This document shows positions 22,610 to 34,531 of a stretch of DNA of 64,000 nt, piece after piece. Source of the DNA: Oxytricha trifallax (Eukaryota > Ciliophora > Spirotrichea > Sporadotrichida > Oxytrichidae); the NCBI GenBank assembly GCA_000711775.1, contig ARYC01001473.1, positions 1-64,000 of the forward strand, written 5' to 3'. Under the pieces are notes generated by a model. It worked only from the letters and a program-made list of their open reading frames with translations. It was not told where the DNA came from and ran no database searches. The first letter of the stretch is position 1. Each line of letters starts with the position of its first letter. Position numbers and translations under genes: made by a program.

Positions 22610-23374
22610 TATTATTGGTATAGAAATGAAGATTAAATCTATATTGAAAACTAATCTGTTAAAGCTATTAATTGTTTAATTCAGTTAAATTTTAAGATCC
22701 ATATCTTTTAATTAAATAGTTAAAATTAAAGTCTAATTTTAATAAATCTTACACAAATTTTTAGATTCAAAATATCTATAATAATATATATCTTTAGTAT
22801 AAGATTGTTATTATTTTATATATTAAGAAGCAGTATCTAATTCAGGGAACCAATGAAGATCAGTTCAAGAGGTCTACCTAAGGGAGATATGCCACTACAA
22901 TTGCTATAAACCAAGAAATTAGCACAAAAAAGTATAAAGGATAAGGAGATAAACTTACTCTATATTTTTTATATGTCATTACTTGTATTCAATCAAGTAG
23001 CAATTGTAAAAATAAATAGTATAGTTATCCTCTATGGTAATGTTAATATTCTTTGGAAATCTTTGCGACAATTTTTAATTGCTGTACGAGTGAGTGTATC
23101 TCGTAGAATTGTGAGTTAAAGCAGCATTTTAAAGCTAGGTCTTTTGGTAGAAATTTACTTCCGAAAACTCAATCTGATAGAATTAGTAAAATCAACTCTT
23201 ACAATCACTGCGTTCTCGTAAATTATGGAATATAAAAAGAAATTTTATAAAAATAGTAAAATTAGTTAATCCACAAGAATATTAACAGTTAATGATGGTT
23301 CCTATTATTTTTAATGAAGAAAATATTAATTTATTAGAGAAAAGAGATAATTTAAAAAGAACTTACCCATAATT
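22538..23374. other. A+T-rich DNA with TA microsatellite
   Basis: A TA run lies at 22576-22604. Nothing else is recognised. Confidence 0.5.
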
Positions 23375-24867
23375 TCGATAAAACACATAAAAAATATATA
23401 AATTGGCATAAATTAAAATCAAAGATTAACAAAGCTCTAATATAAGAGTCATGTTTTTAATATACGATAAATTTAATTTAATGTAAAATATTTTATGATA
23501 GCTATTGGAAGTAATCCATTATTCTAGGTGTGAATTAAATCATATATTAGGAAGAAATTTAATCTTCGATACCTTGCAATAATGTAGCAAAGGTCAGCAA
23601 TTGCAAGAAAGATGCAAGATCAGGATCTTGAGACTCGGAAATATTTACTAAAGTTTATATTCTAGCATTCCTCTGAATTATCATTGTGTCTGGTAAATAT
23701 TGTTGGCTGAAAGCTTCTCCTGAGTGCCTTGCCAAGTCGCATACAGTGCTAGAAGTTTAGATTATCTTCAGGAATCTACACAATTGATAGGGCAGCCGCT
23801 AATGGCTAGATAAAGTCTAATATATATGAACCAATATGCTCTCTAAATGCGTTTGTTAGATCTGAAATAATTTTGCTATCAAGTCTCAAGCACTCTTCGT
23901 CTGTACCATTAAGTTCAAATAAGACATTCTTGCCAAATTAATTTATGTCAAGTCTGTTACCTACTCCTTTTTTTAGGCCACTCAATACAATAAGTCCGTT
24001 CTCAGTAACTTTCTTTTGGTTATTGAAGATCAATACTAAGAACTTACCGATATTTGATGCAGTGTCAGTATCAACTTTTGATCCTATCTAACCAAAATAA
24101 TAAAAAAAGTTCTGACAAATAGTCTTGAAAATCTTTACCTCATTATTTTCCAAATGCCCCTGGATTCAAAGTTTGCTCATTCATCTACAGAGTAGGCAGT
24201 AAGAATGCTGATATAGCTCATTATTTGATTTAGTGCCTGCATTTTCACAAATGGATGTAAAGCCGAAAGTCTAGCCCTTGAGAGGTACGCTTGATTTCTA
24301 TCAAGATCTATTCTTTATGAATTTGTGAGAAGCTCTTCGACTAAAATCTTGCAAATATTATGTAAACTTATTCTCGGCTGGGTTATCTTGGCAAACTGTT
24401 GAAGTTAGCAAATTTTCAATAGCTCTGCAAACTTACAATGGAATTCTAGGTTTATCTTTCAGACTTTGCAATAGAATAGGAATTATTCCAGGCAATACTT
24501 GGGAGTCGGTAATGACATATGAGTAGTTTTCACAAATTATAGAAGTTACCCAAGCAATTGCTTCTCTAACTTTCACGTTTTAATAGTTAAACATTCTAAT
24601 TAATTCTGGCCTGGCTTATTCTACTTCAGCTGTCTAAAATTCATTCAATTCCGAGTGCATCAACCTTCTAAGTATCGTTTCAATCAGAAAAGCAGTTGCA
24701 TCTCAGATCTCTTGAAGTGTATTGAACCATCTCGTACTGTACATATATTTTTGAACATTAAATTAAATTTATCATATATTAAGAACATGACTGGTATATT
24801 AGAGCTTTGTCAATCTTTGATTTGAATTATGGCAATTTACAAATTTTTTTTTATGTATTTAATCGAT
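23375..24867. mobile_element. Inverted-repeat element carrying an importin-beta fragment
   Basis: Terminal inverted repeats of about 110 bp (23375-23484 and 24755-24867, roughly 85% alike by eye) share AATCAAAGATTAACAAAGCT-type sequence and AGTCATGTT. They enclose a broken importin-beta gene on the minus strand and nothing else. No transposase is present. The arrangement resembles gene-capturing non-autonomous DNA transposons, but an inverted duplication flanking a gene is an alternative. Confidence 0.6.
23545..24720 (-). pseudogene. Importin-beta (karyopherin) HEAT-repeat fragment
   Basis: The minus strand, with TAA/TAG as Gln, gives HEAT-repeat sequence typical of the middle of importin-beta. 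One stretch reads VREAIAWVTSIICENYSYVI (about 24500-24560), followed by a segment with LLQSLKDKPRIP and VCRAIENLL. These match the importin-beta pattern of V-R-x3-A-W, then I-C-E, then D/E-P-R, then V-C-x-A. A following part in another frame (ICKILVEELLTNS, then RLSALHPFV) continues the same protein. Farther on, a segment with LDSKIISDLTNAFREHIGSY continues the HEAT repeats. Intron-like GTAAAG...TTAG and GTAAGT signals are present, so capture was at the DNA level. Frameshifts make this copy a pseudogene. The intact protein carries cargo through nuclear pores. Confidence 0.7.
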
Positions 24868-25328
24868 AATATAGAAGCAATATGAATATAATTTTACTGC
24901 TGACTCTGAATCTGGATTATTTGATTCTGACTTCAACAATGATTTGAATAATGTATAAATTTATAATAAAATATTATTCCCTCACAATGATTTTTACCAC
25001 ATCCATCCAGCATTGTTACAAAGCTTATTTTTATTAAATATTCCTTGTTATTATTAAATTATTATTATTATTATATTAAAATAAATAACTTCTTTGATCA
25101 ATCATTCTTTTTAGTACAATCACAATCAATAAAATTAGAATTGCCAGCGAATGATCAAATAATCAAAAATGTTTAATTTTTAATATTTTAGCATAATATG
25201 TATTAAAAATCAATTCTCCTTATGTAAGTGGAATAAGTGTTATAAATAAAATGCTGAATATGGCCTAAGTTTTTCGTAAAAGAAAAGTTTAATTTTAACA
25301 ATACAATTAAACAATCTTCTAATTATAA
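24868..25328. other. A+T-rich DNA, nothing seen
   Basis: No gene or repeat pair is recognised. Confidence 0.5.
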
Positions 25329-25715
25329 AATTCTACCAATCACGATTTATAATAGGAAATCAATAAATTAAAGTGAAATTAATTAGAATTATTAAAAAAT
25401 GGAAAAATGTCTGAGCAGAAGATGCCTTGTCATTCACAATAAAAGTAAGTTACAAAAGACATATCTAAATTTTTTATTTTTTAGCTAGACTCTCTGGTAA
25501 GACTAAGAGTGGCAGTTGACAGTTATTTCAGAAAGCGACAAAAAGACAAGGCGCTGAAGAAGAATGATTAAGATTAAACAACAAATGATATGTAGTGTGT
25601 TTGAACACAGTAACTGTTTTTAGATTTTAAGTTTTGCATATAACAATAATTATTCCTATTCATATATTTGATTTTCATTTAAACTTAAACTTTTCCACTT
25701 ATCTTTCATAAATAA
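25329..25715 (+). other. Cassette B: short intron-bearing cassette
   Basis: It starts ATTTATAATAGGAAATC like cassette C, has an ATGGAAAA-type start, a 5' splice site GTAAGTTAC (about 25447), a short intron ending TTTTTTAG (about 25485), and a variable second exon. In one frame that exon encodes a basic stretch (FRKRQKDKALKKND). It ends with sequence like the right end of cassette C (TTTCATTTAAA, then CTTATCTTTCATAA). The interior is unrelated to C. It could be a small gene family or a short mobile cassette. Confidence 0.4.
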
Positions 25716-27520
25716 CAGATATCTATTATGAAATAAATATATTTTATTGGATGAGATAATTAGGCATAATTTGTTTTTTAATATGAGATAAAATATTTAA
25801 CTTTAATAATTTATAAAAAATTAATTAGTAAATCTATGTGAGCTAAGTAAAAATTATCTTTTTGAGTGAGCTCGTAAATTTTATTTTATTAAACTAAATA
25901 ATTAAATCTATATTCTTGATTATTAAAATACAGTTTGGCAAGAATATTTACTAAATGATATAAAATAAATAAATTAGAATATCTGAGATCAAATTATAAT
26001 TTCAAATTTCAAACAAAATTATAGTAAGTTATCTTTAATGATAATGATTTTCATATTTTTATCGAACTCAAAGCTATGTATATTCTTTATAAAGTTTTAT
26101 ACAAACTAAAACTTTAGTGATTAATAAAATATTAAAATTAAAATTATTACAAGTATTTTCATCATCATCAATTCAGCATATATGTTGGAACTTTTAAAGT
26201 TTTACTTCTTATTAAATCAAATACTTATAATTTAGTCATTTTGATTATGCCCCCAACTTATTTCCCTTATTATACTTAAAAGTTTCCTGGAGGCACAGAT
26301 TTTCTATTTAATATGGCAAATAAAATATTGCTATTATATATCATGAATGATTTTAGTGCATGGCAATTAGCATTAGTGGTTTGTTCAATCTTACGCCAAG
26401 TGGTTTTTATTAAGTTAAAAGGTGCATGAATGTGTAAGTGCTTCACATCAATGGATATGCAAAGAATGCTGAATCAAAAATACTCTTGAATCCTTTGCAA
26501 ATCTATTAAACATAACTTCCATAAAAGGAAACTTGGTCGCTTAAATAAAAATAACTAAAGCACCTATTCAGTAACTAAGAGATTACTCAATGCAAAGGAA
26601 AGGCACTTTGCGGTTAATTGTGTAATAGGGAAGGCAAGGAAATATGCTTGACTTTCTCAGCCTTTGGTATCTATTTCTATCTCGAACCCTTTATCTCCAT
26701 TCATTTTTCATGCTGGCTCAAGTTATTCACTTGGTCCATCATCAATAAAAAGATTTTTTTATAACTTTCGATTATTAAATTTACATGAAATATACATTTC
26801 CACTATTCCATTGCAATACAGAAATTAATGCAAATACCGATATAATAAACCACTGAGAAAAAGGAGTACCATAATACCTCATTTACACTGTTACTTTGGG
26901 AAGATCTTTTAAATTTCTTGCAGTAATTCTACCAGCTCGATTAGTAATTTATATATTTTTTAATAAATATGGATAACATTCGTTGCGTATTTATATCTCA
27001 CCATCATTGAATGTTAAATATTACAAACCTACATGCTTTCTTAGAAACTTTGGTCGGGTGAAACAATCTGATTATAAATATTGGATTGTTAGCCTACATA
27101 AGGATTATTGTTCTGTAAAAGTCAAGTGCGTATCTGAGCTAAAAGGCATTACTCACAAGTGAAGGATAAAAAATTGACACAAAGTGTGTAAACGCAAATA
27201 TTGTTTTACAATAATCTTTTTTGTTATCTCTTTCAATACACTAAATAAATAGCCCTAAACGTGTATTTTAAAGAATGAAGTTTACTAAACATACTTTGTA
27301 ATATAATATAATATATATTTGAAATTGATAAATCCTTTATCTCATTTTCAAATACTTTTAATGATAAATTTATAACTTCAAGATAAGCCAATTAAATGAT
27401 TTTTCTATAAACTATGATAAATAAGAAGTAATATCTATGTTAAAAAAAACTCTAAATTCAAAATTATAATAGTGTGATTAATAGTATTTTATTCAATATA
27501 TATTCAATTTTTATTGGTCA
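25716..27520. other. A+T-rich DNA with a richer patch at 26370-26720
   Basis: No confident gene is seen. The patch at 26370-26720 is less A+T-rich and open for about 37 codons on the minus strand, but it matches nothing known. Confidence 0.4.
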
Positions 27521-28401
27521 TTGGGGGGTCAAACTGGAAAATAGAGAACTGAAAATACTGGAGATATGCTGAGGAAATCACAAGAGTGATAATACCGACA
27601 AGTTATCTATGTAATATTAAATATTGTAAGTACTGGGTAGTATTGAAGATTAAGAATATGTCAGGATTTCTAGAAATATATGATAGAATGTTAAATGTAA
27701 AAGCTATGTGACATTGTAAAAAATATACCTCAGTGAGCTTTCTTCTGGAATTATTGGAAAGGGGTTTGAAGTAATCAAATTTTTAAGCATGGCTGAGACA
27801 AACAAAGCGATGGACAGCGATAGACTCTGAGGACTGCGTAATCTAGAGCTTAGAGTTAGCTCTAGAACTACAATGGAAACTGATTTATATATCTTTGCTA
27901 AAGATTGGTTGAGCATGTATAGGTATAACCTCAAGTATAATTTGAAGATTAGATTTATTAAAATGAAGATTTGCAGATCTGGGAAGAACATAAGTGAAGA
28001 AGAGGCAGTATGTGACATAAAAGAAAGAGCTAGAGCATATTTGGTATATAGCAAACAAGGAAGTGGGGACGGATTCATTTTACAAAAACCCTAAGGTTGA
28101 TAGATGGGACGATTTAATTTATAAGGAAAACCCAAAAAGACTGATTAAGCATGAACTCATATAATGTGAAGAATGGTTCAGCTAAATTGCCGAGGAAGTC
28201 TGGTAGGTAGAAGGGCATCTATTTTAGTGTAAAATAAGCAAATGATGGGAAGAAAAGAAAACCATCGCTAATCGAAATAATAAAGATAAGGGTATGCTGA
28301 GTGGAGTCGACAAATATGAGGAGAGAGAATTCACAGATTAAACAAAGCGATTGAGAAGAGAGAATTAATACAGGGACCTACAACTTGAACAAGGTCAAAT
28401 A
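27521..28401 (+). pseudogene. Possible first-ORF region of the LINE at 29-32.8 kb
   Basis: A G+C-richer plus-strand region whose frames (27840-28090, continued in a second frame to TGA near 28401) are Lys/Glu-rich with scattered Cys, for example RWDDLIYKENPK. At least one frameshift and one in-frame TGA are present. It lies about 0.7 kb upstream of the LINE ORF2 on the same strand, where an ORF1 would be expected. No RNA-binding fold or zinc knuckle is recognised, so the link is by position only. Confidence 0.3.
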
Positions 28402-29089
28402 ATCTGATACTTACCATAATTATACTTCTTGCTTATGATCTCTAGTATTTTATTTGCATTTTAATTTCTAAAAGCATTTTACTACTTCTATTTTTCAATT
28501 CTTTAAAGTTTAAAAAATGAGAGAATAGCTGACATCTCTTTAAAAAGCTTTTGCCCTTATATTATTGCTGTCTATGGACCTTTAATATAGTAATTAAATA
28601 CTTACATTAATTGCTCCCACTAATTAACTAATTTATTGAAATTAAATTAATGGTTGTTAGTATCAATTTAATAGTAACTTTTATTTAAAATAATACAATG
28701 ATTTAATTATAATTCATCTTACTATAAAGTCAAAATTATTTATTATTAAATCTAAGCTGTTTCAGTTATTGTTAATTTGTGATAAAATGTGAATAATGAG
28801 ACTGATGCAACATTTGCTCTTGGACTTATTATTATTTTTAAATTATCTATCCTATTAACACACAAATATTTTATTTCTTAGGATTTTTCTTAATTGTATA
28901 GGCTATTATCATTGATATTTACATCATTAGATTTACTTTATCATCTTAATCTTCTCAGTCATCATTATCTACAACATCATTCTCCTCTTTACTATAAAAT
29001 GCATTTACTTTTATATAGGATATAAATCCTAAGTTAGTATATATAAAAAATCATTAATAATGTTAAATTAAATAATATTTAAATTAAAA
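28402..29089. other. A+T-rich DNA between the LINE-like parts
   Basis: No gene is seen. It separates the ORF1-like region from the endonuclease/RT region and may be an insertion or an untranslated region. Confidence 0.4.
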
Positions 29090-32000
29090 TCTTTAAAAAG
29101 GGAGGCGCAATTAAACAGCAGGAAGAGGATGCGGGCAAACTACAACCAACCAGCCGGAAGAAGGAGGCTGAAAGTATACATGGACGAGAACGACTAAGCA
29201 CAACCAAAGACTCAGAAATCCATACAAGACTACTTTGAATATTCAAAGAAAGGATTGGCAAATCAACTCCAGTTAAACCAAGATGTCTAGGGAAATAATA
29301 ATTATAAAAACTTAGACAAATTCACTGTTGCATTAGACAACAACCTTCAACTTCACTTTTTCCAACCACAAAGGGAAATTTAGGGATGAGGAAGAAGTAA
29401 TGAACGATTTGCTGAAAATTAGAGAGGAAAGAGGAGGACCAATACCATTAATAGCAAGAGACAAATTGCTGTTTAACAAATCGAGCTAAAGATCTGTCTA
29501 CAAAACGTTAGGGGACTAGCTCGAAATTAAAACAAGATTAAATGATGAGAGAATTAGAACTTAGACAACCAGACTTCATCGGACTTGTTGAAACAAGACT
29601 ATAGAGAACAATAGGCATAAATAGCAGAGACGTTCATAATTTATAATAGGAAATCGATAAATTAAAATTAATAATTAAAAATCATAATGGAAAACTAATT
29701 AGACGAAGATGGAGCAAGATTACATTCACACAAATTTTGTAAGTTACATTTTAAATATCTGAATTTATTTTAATACTCTTTCAACAATACTACAGAGACT
29801 TGAAATGGTGAGGACGAGGCTTCAGCAAAGAACAGAAATACAAAAATAAGAAAAACTAATTCATGCAGATGGAAATGTATATGAAGGAGAGTGGAAAGTT
29901 GACAATGCTGTTCTGTTAAATACATTTCTATTTAAGTTAATCCTAATACGAAATTATATTATTAATTTTCATTTTAAATTAAAGTATTCCTCTTATTTTT
30001 CATAATTACTCAAACCTAGTTAGCAAGGAATGGAGGAGTTTTAACCCTAAACAGCGGGAAGTACGAAATGAAGACCGTCAAGACCCAAAGGCAATTCCTA
30101 GCTTGAAACATTCTAAACGTGGGGGGATTACCACTTCATATTATCACGATATACATCCCACCTTACAGCAATGAGGAGGTGAAAGAACTCCAAAACAGAG
30201 TTATATTTATGATAAGATCCATAAAATAAAAGTGCAAACAACAGAAGATTATTGTTATGGGTGATTTCAACTTCAACTTAAAGGAAATAGGCAAGAGACT
30301 TAAGTAGGAAGGGCTTAAAGAATCTAAACCAGAGGTTGTGGGGATATACTCCAAAGGGAACTAACTGGATTAAATATTCTCAAACGTAAAGACAATACAA
30401 AGGGAATTAGAGCAACAAAGACTGACAGATCACAAATTATTCCAGGTGAGACTAAAGATTAAATACCAGGATAACGATCTAAGAACTGACAGACAGGGAG
30501 AAAACTGTGAGAATAACTTAGGTTAGGAAATAATGCTGGAAAACATTTATCGAAAAAGGAAAGAAACTGTCATTAGAAGATCTAGAATTAAAAATTATAG
30601 ATGTTTTGAGGATAAATTAGAAAAAAAAGTTAAAGTTAAAAATGGGTATTAAAAACCTCCATAATGGGCAATAAAATGGATAGGGAGCGATAAGAGTAGT
30701 GCCTACATGGATGCGAAAGAGTAGTGGAACGAAGCCATTAGAGACATGGAGCATTGTTTTTTAGAGTGAAACGACTTAAGAGGATTCTTCTTGTTGGTAA
30801 AGAGACTTAAAAAAAATAAGAAATAAGCAGAACCAATAAAAGCTTTAACTATAAATGGCGAAAGAACACGACAAGGAGAATAAACCAGATAAATAATCTG
30901 TGAATTCTACAGTGAACTATATAAAGATGACAGAAGTCAAAATTTAAACACAAAAGTTCACAAAGATATAATCATGACAAACTAAGAAAACAAATAAGAA
31001 TTTTGGGAAATAAATGAAGTCGTGAAAGGCATTTTAGACTGTAACTTCAACAAAGCAATAGGGCAAGATGGATTTGATTGAAAAATGTTGCCAAAATCAG
31101 AAGCCCACAAAAGTATACTGAGTTATAAATAACCAATTGGATGAATGAAGGGAAGTTTCCCCAAAACATAAAAGAAGGAAGACTGATACTACTAAGCAAA
31201 AATCAGGGGAACAATACCCAGAGATAGGAAATACGAGGCCAATAGTAGTGAACTCCCACATAAGTAAGATCATAGAGAAGGTGATTATCAATAGGATCAA
31301 TGATGAGAAAAGTCAATTAATATACACAAGGAGCTATCAAAACGGGTTTAAAGAAAATAAGAGAACGCATGCTAGCCTAATTTGACTACTACAACACATG
31401 AAGGAATCAAGAAGAAAGAGAGGATATAGAGAGGCTTAAGTCTTCATAGATATTTAAAAAGCTTACGACTCAGTCTGGAAAGACAAGCTAATGAGCATCC
31501 TACATACTAGAATCCAGACAGAGAAGGATAGGTGCATAGTGGAATTAATTGAAGAACTGTAAAAAATAACAAAATCACGAATGAAGGAGAAGAAATCTAA
31601 GCTAAGAAAGGAGTGGCACAAAGCAGTAGACTTTCCCCGATGCTGTTCAACATATATCTGCAAGACGCAGTTTACTCAAAAAGAAGTTGTTGTCTTTAAT
31701 CAAATAAGGTAAGTTAATGGCATTTGCTGACGACCTCGTCATAAACGTTAAAAATTAACAATAATTGAAAAGAGTAATAGTAGTTTCAGAGAAATAGAAA
31801 AATCCCACAACCTGAAAATCAACGTGAAGAAGACCTAATTCATGAGTGATGCTAATAACTTTAAAGAGGTTAGTTAAGTTGAAGGAATCTGTAAGGTGGA
31901 AGAAATTAAATACTTAGGACTTAACATTTGCTTAGATTCCAAATCGTTCGTCAAAAGAACCTGGGAAGACATAAAGAGACAAGCACACTTTTACCAAAAC

Positions 32001-32770
32001 CTACCTAAATGAAACAATCCTACAATTTGCGATACTGTAATGGTAGCTCAAATTATATCACTGGTCATTTACAAATATATATCCACTTGTAGCGTCAGGA
32101 TACATAAATCTAGAGGAAATCGATAGAATAGAAACTTAATTAAAGAGAATAGCTTTCAAACCCCCAGAGACATTAATAATATGATTTTGAGGAATGTAAC
32201 ATAATTGAAGGAAATGGGGACAAGCGAAATCATACACTAATTAGTTCAGAGAAACTTAAAATTAGCTAAACCAACATTAGAAAAGTACTTTTTAAGACAA
32301 GAGCCAAAAGTTCAGATAAAAGAGAAGGAAAGGGATCTCATAAAAAGAAAGAAAATTTTCCTGACGAAGAACGTTATGGATACAATGATGGCAATCAGTC
32401 AAGGTAGAACAGTATTGAACTACGGCATGAGTCACTTTTGCAATGTCCACTAAACATTTGTTGGCGCGAATCAGATAAAGCAGGGGATCCGACTAAATTT
32501 AACAAAATATTGAATGAACAAAGATTGGTTGACTTAGACAATAGGACCTATGTTGAGGTGATAGCAAACATGATATAGCTCGATGACAGAATAAGAGGAC
32601 TTTAGAGAAATTGATACTACCAAAGAATAAAAAAACTGTTCAGAGTGACATATGTGAATAAGTATAGAGAAATAAGGATAAAGGAAACGCAAAGTCAAAT
32701 CTACCAACTTGAATTTTCAAAATTGAGAGTAAATGAGAATGAAATGTAATTTGCTAGAAATAATAAGAAT
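29090..32770 (+). pseudogene. Decayed LINE (non-LTR retrotransposon) ORF2: endonuclease plus reverse transcriptase
   Basis: An AP-type endonuclease start (KICLQNVRGLA, then FIGLVETRL, about 29485-29605) is followed, after a 366-bp insertion, by IVMGDFN (about 30253) and a TDHKLF motif near 30430. The reverse transcriptase shows motif A FIDIQKAYDSVW (about 31443-31478), motif B VAQSSRLSPMLFNIYLQD (about 31610-31665) and motif C FADD (about 31723-31734). These parts fall in several frames, so the element is dead. Upstream, in a frame open to about 29385, lies QKSIQDYF (29213-29236), which fits a PCNA-binding box. It is oriented plus; the 5' end and any target duplication are not clear. Confidence 0.8.
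29640..30007 (+). mobile_element. Cassette C: 366-bp insertion in the LINE, with a MORN motif
   Basis: It interrupts the LINE endonuclease domain and is flanked by the direct repeat TTCATAATT (29633-29641 and 29999-30007). It begins ATTTATAATAGGAAATCG like cassette B, contains a start codon region, a GTAAGTTAC splice site (29738) and an intron ending CTACAG (about 29793). The second exon frame includes HADGNVYEGEWKVDNA, a good match to one MORN repeat. Its right end matches the right end of cassette B. MORN repeats bind membranes or act as scaffolds in intact proteins. One repeat alone suggests a gene fragment. Confidence 0.5.
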
Positions 32771-32873
32771 TATAATTAAAATTTAAAATAATGAATGATA
32801 ATTGTAAGGGTTTACATTTCGCATAATATATCTCAACAGTGTATTTGGAAATTTTATATTTTACCTTAAGTTA
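32771..32873. other. A+T-rich spacer
   Basis: It separates the LINE from the Rep-bearing element. No feature is seen. Confidence 0.4.
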
Positions 32874-33143
32874 TTATTACTAAAATACATAAGAATAGGA
32901 AATTAAAGAAATACAAATGAGTTTAAAATATGTAATTAATTATAACTGACAGTAATTAGAAAGCATCTTAAATATAATTTGATTTTGATTATGACCAAAT
33001 TCATTTATTAAAGTTTTATTAATAAATATAATTTTGTGTGCAAGTGTGCAAAAATATAATCATTAAACATGGGGTAGATTATCTGCACATTCTGATATAT
33101 TTATTAATTTAAATATTAAAATAATTAGAAATGGCCTTCTAGT
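32874..33143. repeat. Left terminal inverted repeat of the Rep element
   Basis: Inverted complement of 34532-34801, including TGCAAGTGTGCAAAAATATA and ACATGGGGTAGATTATCTGC. Confidence 0.85.
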
Positions 33144-34500
33144 CAATGATCCTCTGCCTCTGTGTCTCTATTGCTGATTCTTTTTTCTGATTTGTCTCCA
33201 ACATGCTTGTCATTTGAGGCTTCACTCCAAAGGCTTTCATCTTCTGCTCTGTCGAGGAGATAGTTTGCCAGCTGTTTCGAATCGAAAGGGAAAGCCAGCT
33301 TGCCAGATTTGCCCTCCACACTCGGTGTTACTGTGATACACTTCCTCTCGAAGCAATCCTTTTCCTCGGCAGTTATTCTGTTCCATGGGAGCTCGTTAGT
33401 CGTAATGATTGTGAAACAGTACTAGTATAGCACCGAGGTTTCTCCGAATTTCACATCAACTGCGTATCCCCTGCCCTCTAGTAGTTTCTTCATTGCTGGA
33501 ATGTTATGTTTGTTGAAGAATCTCTCAATTTTCATCTTGTCGATCAGCAGTACTTACGGCTCTTTATCAAGGGATCTTCCCTCAACATAGAAACGTGTTG
33601 GTCCAGGAATCAACTCATCGCAGATGAAAATACTGTCTATCATTTTGAGGATGGTGCTCTTGCCGGTGTTGGCAGCCCCATATAGCCAGACGCAGTGAAT
33701 CTTTTTATCCTCTCGATTAAGCAGTACCTAATACAGAGCATCAGCTATTTCGTAGTATCCTAGCTCTCTAAACTTATCATCGGTTAGCTTGCGTGATTCG
33801 GTAAAGCCATGTTTGTGTTTTTGGATAAAGTCCCAAAGTTGCTATTTTATCGTGATCCTCTCTTTCTGCACGACTCCGAGATGCTTCAATACCTTGTGAG
33901 CGTTAGTAAATCTCTATTGTTCTTGACAAATGAAAGCAAGGGCATCCGGATCACTTAAGTTCTTGTAGAGATACTATTTATAGGTCATGGAGCCGTTTGC
34001 GATATTTTCAGCTAGGAATTCTTTCAGAAAGTATCTTGAAGTTCGTTTTTACGGAATCTACTTTAGCTCTTCTAATGTTTCTCTCGCCGCTATCTTTCCG
34101 TATTCAAGCTACATCTCCTGAGCATTACCGTACATTAGCGTGAGCCCTTAATGTTTCGTGAAGAACTCTGATGAGGTTTTGATACTTAAATCCGTCATTT
34201 AGAGGTCTAACTTCTTTATCAGCACACATCCGCCTCTCTTCTTAGTTTTGAAGTATTCTCTATTAATACCATCTGTATCTCTTGACACTTTGATGTGAAA
34301 GTAAGTATTTTTTTGGGCGCTTTATCATCAAATACATTCACTTCGGCAATAGTTGGCTAGATTACCTGAATCTTGGAACGCACTTGCTTGACCGTATTCA
34401 TTTTAATCACTCCGTTTACCTTCAGGAAGAAATCCAGTCGGTAATTGTACTTCTTTTTAGTAGAAATTATGATGTTCTCTCTGTCTCAATAGCTTAAAAG
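33143..34500 (-). pseudogene. Rep-like protein with SF3 helicase domain
   Basis: The minus strand, with TAA/TAG as Gln, ends at TGA 33145-33143. The C-terminal half has the order expected for superfamily-3 helicases. Walker A is YGAANTGKS (33656-33682), followed by a Walker B-like VLLIDKMK. Then come a B' region containing KKLLEGRGYAVDVKFG and motif C TIITTNELPW (about 33385-33414). Such domains occur in Rep/NS1-type replication proteins of small DNA viruses and plasmids. The N-terminal half is unrecognised; an endonuclease (HUH) module could lie there but is not clear. A frameshift coincides with a seven-base A run (34308-34314), so the gene looks broken. The start is uncertain. No capsid-like gene accompanies it. 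Confidence 0.7.
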
Positions 34501-34531
34501 AATAAAATGATCCATCAATTTGGACATTCAG

